DNA from: Streptomyces sp. NRRL F-5135
Lineage (GTDB): Bacteria > Actinomycetota > Actinomycetes > Streptomycetales > Streptomycetaceae
NCBI RefSeq assembly: GCF_000719775.1
Contig: NZ_JOHR01000009.1
Span: 62,001-126,000, forward strand
Reading direction: 5' to 3'
Length of the DNA: 64,000 nt
A program made the position numbers and the translations under genes. Shown here in pieces: positions 56,872 to 64,000 of the stretch (position 1 is its first letter; each line of letters opens with the position of its first letter). The notes beneath the pieces are model-generated. The model was not told where the DNA came from. It did not search any database and was given only the letters and a program-made list of their open reading frames with translations.

Positions 56872-57174
56872 ATGCGAAGAATGCCCAATTTTGAAGCCTT
56901 TTTGAAGCGTATGGGTGCCTCTGCGCGCCGATTAAGCGCACAGGACAGACGGGACGAGTGGGGCGCAGGCATAACGACTGCACAACACCCGGGGCGCCAG
57001 GGGCCAAAAGCGATGCACGAATCGCACCGGCCTGCGATTATCGGTTCGCTTCACTGAACCTCCACAACGTGCCACGCACGTGAAGCAACCGGGCCAAGGT
57101 GATCGGAGCCCTATCCTTGACCCGTCAAGGCAACGGAGCCACCATCCGGACTCCGGGCCACACAGGCACCACCG
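56872..57174. other. Intergenic region between dynA-like gene and tRNA-Arg
   Basis: About 300 bp, lower in GC than its surroundings. It must carry the promoter of the dynamin operon (the first 100 bp, with aatttt and ttgaag) and that of the tRNA gene: tatccttgacccgtcaagg, with an inverted repeat ttgac/gtcaa, is about 60 bp before the tRNA. No coding signal. Confidence 0.5.
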
Positions 57175-57247
57175 GCCCCCGTAGCTCAGTGGATAGAGCA
57201 GGCGCCTTCTAAGCGCTTGGCCGCAGGTTCGAGTCCTGCCGGGGGCG
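57175..57247 (+). tRNA. tRNA-Arg (UCU)
   Basis: 73 nt, full cloverleaf: acceptor gcccccg/cgggggc, D-arm gctcagtggatagagc, anticodon arm ggcgc-cttctaa-gcgct with anticodon TCT, T-arm gcagg-ttcgagt-cctgc, discriminator G. No encoded CCA. A truncated integrase gene follows at 57461, so the 3' half is the likely attachment site of an integrated element. Confidence 0.97.
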
Positions 57248-57261
57248 CGTCTACGCGCGAT

Positions 57262-57292
57262 GCGAAGCCCTCCTTCGGGAGGGCTTTCTCGC
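57262..57292 (+). terminator. Terminator of tRNA-Arg
   Basis: Hairpin aagccctcc-ttcg-ggagggctt followed by tctcgc, 15 nt after the tRNA. A second hairpin (gaagtccggtt/aaccggacttc) lies at 57298-57331. Confidence 0.85.
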
Positions 57293-57408
57293 AGGTCGAA
57301 GTCCGGTTGGCACCGGCAAAAACCGGACTTCTACGGGTGGTCGTCCCACATACGTCCCACAGAACCAGAGGGCGCGAACCGCCCATCCCCCCTCCGGGCA
57401 CAAGGCAA

Positions 57409-57446
57409 AGCGGCTTCGAGACCCCCTCGCGGGGCCCGAAGCCGCT
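57409..57446. terminator. Hairpin downstream of the integrase remnant
   Basis: Stem agcggcttcg/cgaagccgct with an 18-nt G/C-rich loop, 15 bp after the integrase stop codon (minus strand). Confidence 0.65.
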
Positions 57447-57460
57447 CTGCGCTCCCTGCC

Positions 57461-58143
57461 TTACCTTGCCGAGACCTTCCCTCCAGCTCTCGCCGCAGGG
57501 ACAACCGCCTTCGGAAGCTCTTGGGCGCTTTCGACGCGCCGTAGATAGACGGCCTGTTGACCGACGATGCAGCGGGCGTAAATGGCCTGCAGAACCGGCA
57601 CGCTGTTGCCTGCCCACTCAGCGACCTGTGCGTGCGGGATGCCCTCGTTCATCCAGGTCGTCAGGCAGGTGTGGCGCAGATCGTACACGCGCTTTCCTGT
57701 GGGCGCCTTGAACTCGTGGTCGGACAGGAACTCCTTGCGCGCATTCGCCCAGACTCGCCGGAACACCGACCCCGCGAGCATGCCGCCCCGTTCGCCTGGG
57801 AGGAGAAGGCCAGCCGGCTTGAGGTCGTACTCCTTGATGATCTCGCGAAGGATCACAACAAGGGAAGGGTGGATGGGCACGAGGCGTGTGTCGCCTTCTC
57901 CCCGCCCCTTGAGGTCGCGTTCCTCGTGCACGTCCCCGGTGTCGGTCCACTGACTGCCGACCTCGGGTTGGGCCTGATGGACGAGCAACTCCCCCCAGCC
58001 AGTTTCCGGCAGCGTGGCGTCACTCACGCGGAGGGCAACGGCTTCCTCCGGGCGAAGCGCCGCGTAGTAAATGGTTGCGAAGAAGGCTCGATAGAGGTGT
58101 CCGCGACGAGGTCGCTCACCTATCCAGTCCAGCATCTCCGCGA
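57461..58143 (-). pseudogene. Tyrosine recombinase (phage/ICE integrase), N-terminus lost
   Basis: About 227 residues of the catalytic half remain: the first catalytic Arg in YAALRPEEAVALR, LRHTCLTTWMNEGI (R-H pair; Thr/Cys where HxxR would be expected), HAQVAEWAGNSVPVLQAIYARC with the nucleophile Tyr. The core-binding N-terminal half, 150-200 residues in intact integrases, is cut off at 58143/58144 by the 99-bp repeat that begins a mobile-element end. It sits next to tRNA-Arg in the orientation usual for tRNA-targeting integrases. It cannot be active on its own. Confidence 0.88.
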
Positions 58144-58242
58144 CTAGCCTCGCGCTTTCATGAAGGGGGCTGTCCGGCAGGCGGTCAGGAAAGCTGAAAG
58201 TGCCCCTGACCAGCAAGAATGAGGATTGTCGAGGTCCATGTT
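58144..58242. repeat. 99-bp direct repeat, copy 1
   Basis: Identical base for base to 63263-63361. Starts ctagcctcgcgctttcatga and ends gaggtccatgtt. From base 58148 on it resembles the left end of an IS1380-type element. It cuts the integrase on its left and joins transposase codons on its right. Confidence 0.95.
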
Positions 58243-59554
58243 CTCGCGGACGTGGCGATGCTGCGGTGCGAGCCGGCCGTCTTCGGCCCGGTCGCCTCCG
58301 ACCCGACCATCTCACGCCTGATCGACACCCTCGCCGCCTCCGGCGACAAAGCCCTGCATGCCATCCGGTCCGCACGGTCTGAAGTCCGCCATCGTGCCTG
58401 GTCGTTGGCGGCAAGAACGCCCCGGACGCCGACGGCCAGGTCGTCATCGATCTCGACGGCGTCCTCGTGATCGCCCACTCTGACAAGGAGGACGCAGCGG
58501 CGACCTGGAAGAAGACCTACGGCCATCACCCACTGACGGCTTTCGTCGACCACGGACCGGGCGGAACCGGTGAGCCGGTCGCCGCCCTCCTCCGACCGGG
58601 GAACGCCGGCTCGAACACCGCTGCCGACCACATTGCCACCGCCCAGCCGGCCCTCGCCCAGCTGCCGAAGAAGTACCGGCGAGGGCGGCAGACGCCGATC
58701 CGCACGGACTCCGCCGGCGGAACCCACGACTTCGTGTCCTGGCTCACCAGGCGAGGCCGATGGCTGTCCTACTCGGTCGGCATGGTGATCACCGAGGCGA
58801 TCCACGAACACGTACTGCAGATCCCAGCCTCAGCCTGGACCCCGGCCGTCGAGACCGATGGCGAGGCCCGTGACGGGGCCTGGGTCGCGGAGCTCACCGG
58901 CAAGCTCATGGACGGCTGGCCCAAAGGCATGCGACTGATCGTCCGAAAGGAACGACCCCATCCCGGCGCCCAGTTGAGGATCACGGACGCGGACGGCATG
59001 CGGATCACGTGCTTCGCGACCAACACCCCAGACCGGCCGATCGCCGAGCTCGAGCTCCGTCACCGGCTGCGGGCCAGGGCCGAGGACCGGATCCGGGCCG
59101 CCCGGTCCACCGGCCTGCGCAACCTGCCCCTCCACACAACAGCCCAGAACAAGGTCTGGCTGGAGATCGTCCAGATTGCCCTCACCTGCTGGCCTGGATG
59201 CCCATGCTCGCCCTCACCGGCAAGGCCCGACTCTGGGAACCCCGCCGACTGCGGTTCCGCCTGTTCTCCGCAGCCGCACAACTCGTCACCACCGGCCGCC
59301 GCAGAATCCTCCGCCTCGCCCAGCACTGGCCCTGGACCAGGGAGATCACCGCCGCCCTCGAACGACTCGCGCTCCTGCCCACCCCTGGCTGACCAGCAAC
59401 TCTCCACCCTCCCGACGACAACATCACCCGCCCCGGGCAGTGGAACCCGGCGCCCACCCGACGCGACAACCGCGCCGCCGGCCTGCCCACCATCAGCTCC
59501 GGAAAGAGAAAGGGTCCACCGACTTCGTCGCCGGACCCCCGCGAAAGATCGAGG
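58148..59554 (+). mobile_element. Defective IS1380-family insertion sequence
   Basis: The left end cctcgcgctttcatgaaggg and the complement of the right end cctcgatctttcgcgggggt form imperfect terminal inverted repeats. The transposase inside is broken. No target duplication is seen: the left flank is ctag, the right flank ttgg. About 300 bp of the left interior appear deleted at 58242. Confidence 0.75.
58219..59392 (+). pseudogene. IS1380-family transposase, truncated and frameshifted
   Basis: From 58243 the frame reads LADVAMLRCEPAVFGPVASD, the usual sequence about 75-80 residues into IS1380 transposases; the upstream MRIVEVHV comes from the 99-bp repeat. A frameshift near 58405 moves from WSLA to GKNAPDADGQVVIDLDGVLV. 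A second near 59181 (one G lost in ctcacctg) moves from EIVQIAL to LAWMPMLALTGKARLW. The end is LLPTPG and stop at 59392. With the start lost and two shifts the gene is dead. Confidence 0.9.
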
Positions 59555-59607
59555 TTGGAACATGGCGTGCATGTCCGTGACGTGGTGGTGATGTTGGATC
59601 ACTCGTT

Positions 59608-59817
59608 CTACTGCTTCCCTTCGATGATCTTGCGGATGTCGGTTCGCAGGAGTGGTTGGAGGGACCGGATGATGAACTCTTCGAACGACCACTCGACTGG
59701 GGCCCGGATGTGCGTCTGCTTCCTGGAGCGACTCCAGCGCGACGAGCGCGCGATCCGGGGTTGTGAGGGCTTGGAGGATGGTCGTCAGGCCGTCTCGGAC
59801 GTGACTGTCGGCCGGTG
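59608..59817 (-). pseudogene. Possible gene fragment of unknown family
   Basis: Two adjacent frames on the minus strand look protein-like: DSHVRDGLTTILQALTTPDR...LVALESLQEAD, and then, one frame over, APVEWSFEEFIIRSLQPLLR...DIRKIIEGK with stop at 59608. Together they may be the C-terminal end of one frameshifted gene. I do not recognise the family. Between this and 59393 there is only the right end of the IS element. Confidence 0.35.
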
Positions 59818-59864
59818 ATCCTCGTTGGTTCACCGACCACCCATGCGAGGTACGGAGGGCACAA

Positions 59865-60971
59865 ATGACGCTGGGCCAGGGCATCTTTGTGGCGGTCGTC
59901 ACAGCTGTGGTGGGCGTGCCCTTCGCGAGCCTGATCGCCGGCTGGGGGTTCGGGAACACGGGACCGGAAGCGAGCCCGCCCCGGGGCGGCGGATCCGCCA
60001 CGGACGTCAAGCGCGTCACTTTGGACAAGGACACGGCGAACACTCGCGACGGCTGGGACGGCGAGGCGACCCTGGGCTGCTGCGTCGCCCTCGTCGTCGC
60101 CGTGGCCGTCGTGCTGGTGGAACTGGCGGTGGCCGACCCAGGGCCGAACGATGGCCATGTCCGGGCGGTCGCCACCATTCCGGTGCTGATGGCGGCGGCG
60201 GTACCGGTCCTGCGATACCGCAAGGGCGCACGCGGTCTGTTGCTGGCGGTGCACGCGTCGGGCGCGCTGGCGCTGGCAGCGGCGTGTCTGAGCGTCTCCG
60301 CTTTCGTCACCGGACCGCCGCCCTACGCGACGGGCTGGATTCTGCTCGCCGTCGTCGCGGCAGGTGTGGCCACCACGTCCGTCCTGGCCCTGGTCCGGGC
60401 ACAGGTGACGCTCACCGTGGTGCCGGTCGCCGTCGCCGTGCTGGTCGCCGTGTTCGGCGCGATCGCGCACTCCGTGTACGACTCGCCGGGCTACGCCATG
60501 CGCTTCGGGTACCCCGTGCGCATGCCGTTGCCCTCCCATTGCGTGGTGGGCGAGGGGATGGGGTGCGCAATCACGTGGGACGAGGCTCAGCACGGGTCGT
60601 CCCCCGCCTTCGCCCAGGGTCAGGTGGTCGCCGTCCACTTCAGCCCGGAGGGCAGGGACCGTTACGGGCGTTACTACCGGCTCGGTGGCTTCTACAAGAC
60701 CGGAGACGACAACGACCCGACTCTGGTCTTCCTGGACACCCGGGCCGTCGGGGACGACGCGTACGTGACCCTCGGCTACCGGGCCGACTCCTTCACGCCG
60801 TTGGGGCGGTTGCGTCTGCCGGGGCTGATGTGGGGGGCCCTGCCTCTCCTCCTGTGCCCGCTGGCGCTGCATCTGTTCCTCGTCAGGGACAGGGCGGCGC
60901 AGCCGCTGCGGCGCCGGACGCCCGGTGCCGGATGGGCGGCAGCGGTGACTCGGCACGGCGAGCGGGTGTGA
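59865..60971 (+). CDS. Multi-pass membrane protein of unknown function
   Basis: 368 residues. A short N-terminal helix (TLGQGIFVAVVTAVVGVPFA), a charged loop with KRVTLDKDTANTRDGWDG, four hydrophobic helices (about 70-88, 102-118, 125-150, 155-205), an extracytoplasmic domain of about 110 residues (YDSPGYAMRFGYPVRMPLPS onward, with Cys224 and Cys233 that may form a disulfide), and a last helix (LMWGALPLLLCPLALHLFLV) with a basic tail. I do not recognise the family. The start ATG 59865 has GAGGG upstream. It is 3 bp from the next gene, so both form one operon. It lies between the 99-bp repeats. Confidence 0.72.
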   Translation: MTLGQGIFVAVVTAVVGVPFASLIAGWGFGNTGPEASPPRGGGSATDVKRVTLDKDTANTRDGWDGEATLGCCVALVVAVAVVLVELAVADPGPNDGHVRAVATIPVLMAAAVPVLRYRKGARGLLLAVHASGALALAAACLSVSAFVTGPPPYATGWILLAVVAAGVATTSVLALVRAQVTLTVVPVAVAVLVAVFGAIAHSVYDSPGYAMRFGYPVRMPLPSHCVVGEGMGCAITWDEAQHGSSPAFAQGQVVAVHFSPEGRDRYGRYYRLGGFYKTGDDNDPTLVFLDTRAVGDDAYVTLGYRADSFTPLGRLRLPGLMWGALPLLLCPLALHLFLVRDRAAQPLRRRTPGAGWAAAVTRHGERV

Positions 60972-60974
60972 GCG

Positions 60975-63188
60975 GTGAGCACGGAACAGGCAGCCATCAT
61001 GAGGACACGTCGCTCCGGCCCCCGCGCCCGGGCCCTCCGGTCCGGTGCCGCCCTGCTGACGGCGGGCGTCCTGGCCGCCGGCCTGCTGACGCCTTCCGCG
61101 CAGGTGTCGAGTGCGGCAGCCGCGAGGCTGCCCGTCGCCGCGTCGCCGGCCGACCCGGGACGCGAACACTCGGAGATCGCCCGGAAGGTCATGGCGGACC
61201 CGCTCGGCCGGGCGGGCATGGAGGCCCACGAGTCGCTCCACGTGGAGGACGGCGGCCGCAACCTCGCGATCATCTGGTTCGACGTGACCGACTTCCCCCG
61301 CCACGTCTACCGGAGGATCACCAAGCAGTTCGACAACCTCGACTTCAGTATCGGATTTCCTGGCAGCAGGAGGAAGGCCGACCGGCGCCGCTACGAAGGG
61401 CGCGGAAGAGTGCTGCGTCACGCGGGAAAGGAAGCGCTGTTCGAGCGCCTGGGGATGTCGCCGGACCGAACCGTCCTGGAACTTACTGCGGTCAACGTTC
61501 CGGTGAGCCGTGCGGAGGGGGCGTACGACGCGGCCGGAGTGCATTCGGAGGCCCTGATCTACGAGAAGATCCTGCGGCCGTTCCTGCGGGAACTCGGTCT
61601 GTCCGCCGGAGAGGTCGACACGCTCCTGGGCAAGGCCGTCGGGGGATTCTCCGACCGGGCGCGCTGTCCCGCATGCCACAGGATCACGATCAGGATCCCC
61701 GCGGACAAGTTCGCGTCGATCGTGTCCTACGACCCCAAGGAGAAGCCGGAGCGGACGAACCGGGTTGGTGCCATCATCGCCAGCGGTACGAAGATTGTCA
61801 GGGAGTACAAGGGCGAGCAGGAGGCCAAGGCCAAACAGGCCATGCCGGTGAGTGGCGGCTCCGCCACCGACTGCGTCTCGAAGAAGGCGGGCAGCGGCCC
61901 CCTGCCCGTCATGGCGATGACCCTGCCCCTCGCCGCCGCGGGCGACTGCGGTGAGGGCGGGAGCAGGGTCAGTTCGGGGGCTCTCGGGCGGGCTCTCGAA
62001 ACCCCAGCCGGGGCCGACGCCTACGGCGGTGTGGACTTCTCCACCCTGGAGATGCGGTATATCTCCGACGGGCTGGACGGCCTCAGCTATGCCTACTCCG
62101 GTACGACGCTCCCCGACGAGTACCAGCAGGACCCCGGCCTCGGCGCGCGGGTCGTCCAGGATTTCGGCACGGATCTGCGGACCTGGCTGGCACTGGACCC
62201 GCAGAAGTTCTGGGTCAATCTCAATCCCGCCGAACCGGACCGGATCGTCGACGCCGCCCTCGGACGGACCAACGCCGGCCGGGTGATGCTTGAGGCCGAC
62301 CTCCAGATGAAACGGACGAAGGCGAAGATCCTTCACCCCGATGCGGAAACCGGAAAACGCTTCTGGCGGGACATCCGGCCGTCTGCAAACGGTTCCCTCT
62401 GCCTCTCCTCCCGCATGTGGATCGTGCCGGGGAAGATCGAGGTCCATGAGAACGGCGAGGCGCTGCACATCCTCGAAGCGCCGCTCGACGTGAAGACGGA
62501 GTCCCTGAACGTCGACGACCCCGACGCGGGGTCGTGCGACACCGACCCCGTGGCCGACGCCCACAACGAGAACCTGGAACGGACCCTCGTCCTGCCCGAG
62601 ATCAGGAAGGCGGTCAACACCGCACCCGAGTACGCGCCCCTGCGCCGGGCGTTCCTGGCAAGGATCATCGCCCAGTGGGTCAGGAAGCGTCACCAGCAGG
62701 GCCACCGGACGTCCTTCGACGGTGTGATCGACAGCGAGGAACCGGGTGAGTCCACACACGGTGGCCGGAGCCCCAAGGATGTCTTCGACGACTACGTCCA
62801 CTCCTACCGGCACAAGGAGTTCGATGTCACCCGCAGGACGACCGAGGGACGGGTCACGCGCGTCACCCGGTACGTATACGGCGGCGCGGACTTCACCCGG
62901 GTCGATCTCACCACTGTCGGGAAGGTGGACATGCGCGAGCGGTACCCGCAGTTCGTTGAATCCGCACAGGCTTCCGTCGAACGGCAGGTGACCGCCGCCG
63001 ACGGTTCCGTCTGGTTGGGTGGTTCGACCATCCCCGCGGAGGAGGGTTTCTGGAGCAGCCTCAAGGACGACGCCGTCCGAATGACGGGCGGGAACGGTTT
63101 CGTCCTGTCAATGACGGCTCTCGTTCTGGGCGGACTTCTCCTCAAACTCCGCAGCCGTCTGCGCCGGCGCGGCCGGCCCTCCGCCTGA
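60975..63188 (+). CDS. Large exported protein with deaminase-like HSE/CxxC pattern
   Basis: 737 residues. Basic start and hydrophobic stretch (about 22-50, ending VSSAAAA) form a signal peptide; ATG 60999 may be the true start. Residues about 65-260 contain GVH190-S-E192 and, 39 residues on, RC231-P-A-C234, the spacing of the zinc site of the cytidine-deaminase-like superfamily that includes bacterial toxins. The next domain (about 350-560) holds KFWVNLNPAEPDRIVDAALG and GRVMLEADLQMKRTKA, a pattern I have seen in other uncharacterised exported proteins but cannot name. The end has a transmembrane helix (about 708-727) and a basic tail LRSRLRRRGRPSA, so the bulk faces outside. GTG 60975 is 3 bp after the membrane-protein gene. 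Deaminase activity is inference. Confidence 0.6.
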   Translation: MSTEQAAIMRTRRSGPRARALRSGAALLTAGVLAAGLLTPSAQVSSAAAARLPVAASPADPGREHSEIARKVMADPLGRAGMEAHESLHVEDGGRNLAIIWFDVTDFPRHVYRRITKQFDNLDFSIGFPGSRRKADRRRYEGRGRVLRHAGKEALFERLGMSPDRTVLELTAVNVPVSRAEGAYDAAGVHSEALIYEKILRPFLRELGLSAGEVDTLLGKAVGGFSDRARCPACHRITIRIPADKFASIVSYDPKEKPERTNRVGAIIASGTKIVREYKGEQEAKAKQAMPVSGGSATDCVSKKAGSGPLPVMAMTLPLAAAGDCGEGGSRVSSGALGRALETPAGADAYGGVDFSTLEMRYISDGLDGLSYAYSGTTLPDEYQQDPGLGARVVQDFGTDLRTWLALDPQKFWVNLNPAEPDRIVDAALGRTNAGRVMLEADLQMKRTKAKILHPDAETGKRFWRDIRPSANGSLCLSSRMWIVPGKIEVHENGEALHILEAPLDVKTESLNVDDPDAGSCDTDPVADAHNENLERTLVLPEIRKAVNTAPEYAPLRRAFLARIIAQWVRKRHQQGHRTSFDGVIDSEEPGESTHGGRSPKDVFDDYVHSYRHKEFDVTRRTTEGRVTRVTRYVYGGADFTRVDLTTVGKVDMRERYPQFVESAQASVERQVTAADGSVWLGGSTIPAEEGFWSSLKDDAVRMTGGNGFVLSMTALVLGGLLLKLRSRLRRRGRPSA

Positions 63189-63208
63189 CCAGTCCCACCG
63201 GCGCCGTT

Positions 63209-63242
63209 CGGCTGGGTCCCGGGCTGCCCCGGGACCCAGCCG
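63209..63242 (+). terminator. Terminator of the two-gene cargo operon
   Basis: A perfect 15-bp stem cggctgggtcccggg/cccgggacccagccg with a 4-nt loop, 21 bp after the stop codon. Confidence 0.88.
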
Positions 63243-63262
63243 CATGACGTGCCGGACGTTGC

Positions 63263-63361
63263 CTAGCCTCGCGCTTTCATGAAGGGGGCTGTCCGGCAGG
63301 CGGTCAGGAAAGCTGAAAGTGCCCCTGACCAGCAAGAATGAGGATTGTCGAGGTCCATGTT
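63263..63361. repeat. 99-bp direct repeat, copy 2
   Basis: Identical to 58144-58242, including the leading ctag. Here the right side joins an IS5-type transposase fragment instead of an IS1380 transposase. In both copies the identity ends at the same base. Confidence 0.95.
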
Positions 63362-63597
63362 ACAAATACCGCCGACTCGTCTGGGACCTCGGCGTGAAAC
63401 CGCTGATCGCCCGCCGTGGCACCGAGCACGGCTCCGGCCTGGGCACCCAACGCTGGGTCGTGGAGCGCGCGTTCGCTCACCTGCACTGTTTCCGTCGACT
63501 GCGGATCCGCTGGGAGATACGCGACGACATCCACGAAGCCTTCCTCACCCTCGGATGCGCACTCATCTGCTGGCGACGCCTGAAGGCATCCCGGTAG
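63361..63597 (+). pseudogene. C-terminal fragment of an IS5-family transposase
   Basis: 78 codons: RRLVWDLGVKPLIARRGTEH, then LGTQRWVVERAFAHLHCFRR with the catalytic Glu, ending ALICWRRLKASR and stop. This is the last quarter of an IS5-type DDE transposase; everything upstream is missing and replaced by the 99-bp repeat. Confidence 0.88.
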
Positions 63598-63603
63598 GAG
63601 TGC

Positions 63604-64000
63604 TCAGGTGATGTCGTCGACAAGAGCCTCAAGGTGGCGCTCTCCGTCGCGGGTGTGCGCGCCGGCGGCCAGTGCAGCCTTCGCTAGGCGGGTTGCAGCG
63701 GGCTCACTGAAGAGTCCGCTGAGAAGCTCGTCGGCCTTCCTCAGGCCGTCGGTGGTCGACTCGGCCGCGGTGTCGACCGCTTCGGTCGCGGCGCGGGCGA
63801 CGCCCGGCGGCAGAGCGGCGATGCGGGCGGCGAGAGTATCGACGACGTGGTCGAGTTCGGTGTCCGGCACGGCCCGGTTCGCCCATCCGATCCGTTCCGC
63901 GGTCGCGGCATCGATCAGCTGCCCGCCAAGGATGATCTCCAGAGCGCGTGCGCGACCCACGAGACCGGGCAGGTATGCAGTGCCCCCCGCGCCCGGGATG
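63604..64000 (-). CDS. Enoyl-CoA hydratase/isomerase, 5' end outside window
   Basis: The last ~131 residues of a crotonase-family protein. The frame enters at the window edge with IPGAGGTAYLPGLVGRARAL, the conserved segment after the oxyanion-hole region, then EIILGGQLIDAATAERIGWANRAVP and the C-terminal helices. The N-terminal half with the first oxyanion-hole motif lies beyond 64000. It hydrates enoyl-CoA or acts on a related CoA ester; the subfamily cannot be told from this part. It stands 7 bp from the IS5 fragment, convergent with it. Confidence 0.87.
   Translation of the reverse strand, partial: IPGAGGTAYLPGLVGRARALEIILGGQLIDAATAERIGWANRAVPDTELDHVVDTLAARIAALPPGVARAATEAVDTAAESTTDGLRKADELLSGLFSEPAATRLAKAALAAGAHTRDGERHLEALVDDIT

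Noticed and set aside
57298..57331. The second hairpin after tRNA-Arg as a riboswitch or small RNA
   Set aside because: A simple 11-bp stem-loop between a tRNA terminator and an integrase remnant; more likely part of the attachment region or a spare terminator.
59555..59818. A plus-strand 87-codon frame after the IS element
   Set aside because: No ribosome binding site or homology; the minus strand of the same stretch looks more protein-like, and both may be noise in decayed DNA.

Overview
The window is chromosomal DNA of a Streptomyces or a very close relative. GC content is very high, GTG starts and 4-bp start/stop overlaps are frequent, and the gene content is typical of the genus: sodF with a Nur-type operator, two aminopeptidases N, a bacterial dynamin pair, a thioester surface protein with an LAETG sorting signal, and an actinobacterial PknG kinase operon.

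From 1 to 22 kb the content is mostly core: a truncated CPA2 antiporter, a SpoIIE-type phosphatase, an Eis-type acetyltransferase, a Nei-type DNA glycosylase, rpiB, an amino acid permease, bioY, sodF with a probable 3'UTR-derived small RNA, a DsbA-like protein, pepN, an AbiEi-like protein, a NUDIX hydrolase, asd, a second pepN, and malQ. Two things are odd. RpiB has lost its C-terminal end and stop codon to a cluster of palindromes. malQ is preceded with no gap by a 77-residue peptide gene made of PLTSEPPLAD repeats. At 22.3 to 22.6 kb lies the deletion scar of a divergent SDR/TetR pair. An HNH protein and an MscS channel follow.

From 25.1 to 36.3 kb runs a signalling operon of seven genes on the plus strand: GlnX-like membrane sensor, GlnH-like binding protein, coiled-coil protein of unknown function, PknG kinase, PP2C phosphatase, VWA protein and FHA protein. 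It appears to encode a full path from an external amino-acid sensor through kinase and phosphatase to a phosphopeptide reader. The kinase, phosphatase and FHA protein each carry a pair of zinc ribbons.

From 36.3 to 43.4 kb, mainly on the minus strand, are a Pcmt-like methyltransferase, a truncated haemoglobin (plus strand), a conserved protein, a thioesterase, the ABC-F factor EttA, the thioester surface protein and an SSB paralogue. From 43.7 to 53 kb is a complete four-gene Wadjet locus (jetA, jetB, jetC, jetD; DUF2397, DUF2398, MukB-like, DUF2399). Wadjet complexes recognise and cleave circular plasmids. Every jet gene has a short tandem repeat in a disordered linker. Next come two dynamin-like GTPases on the minus strand, probably DynA and DynB of sporulation septation.

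From 57.2 kb onward is an accessory region beside tRNA-Arg(UCU). It holds a 5'-truncated tyrosine integrase, a broken IS1380-family element, a two-gene operon (multi-membrane protein plus a large exported protein with a deaminase-like HSE/CxxC pattern), an IS5-type transposase fragment, and a truncated enoyl-CoA hydratase at the window edge. A perfect 99-bp direct repeat brackets the two-gene operon and the IS1380 remnant.
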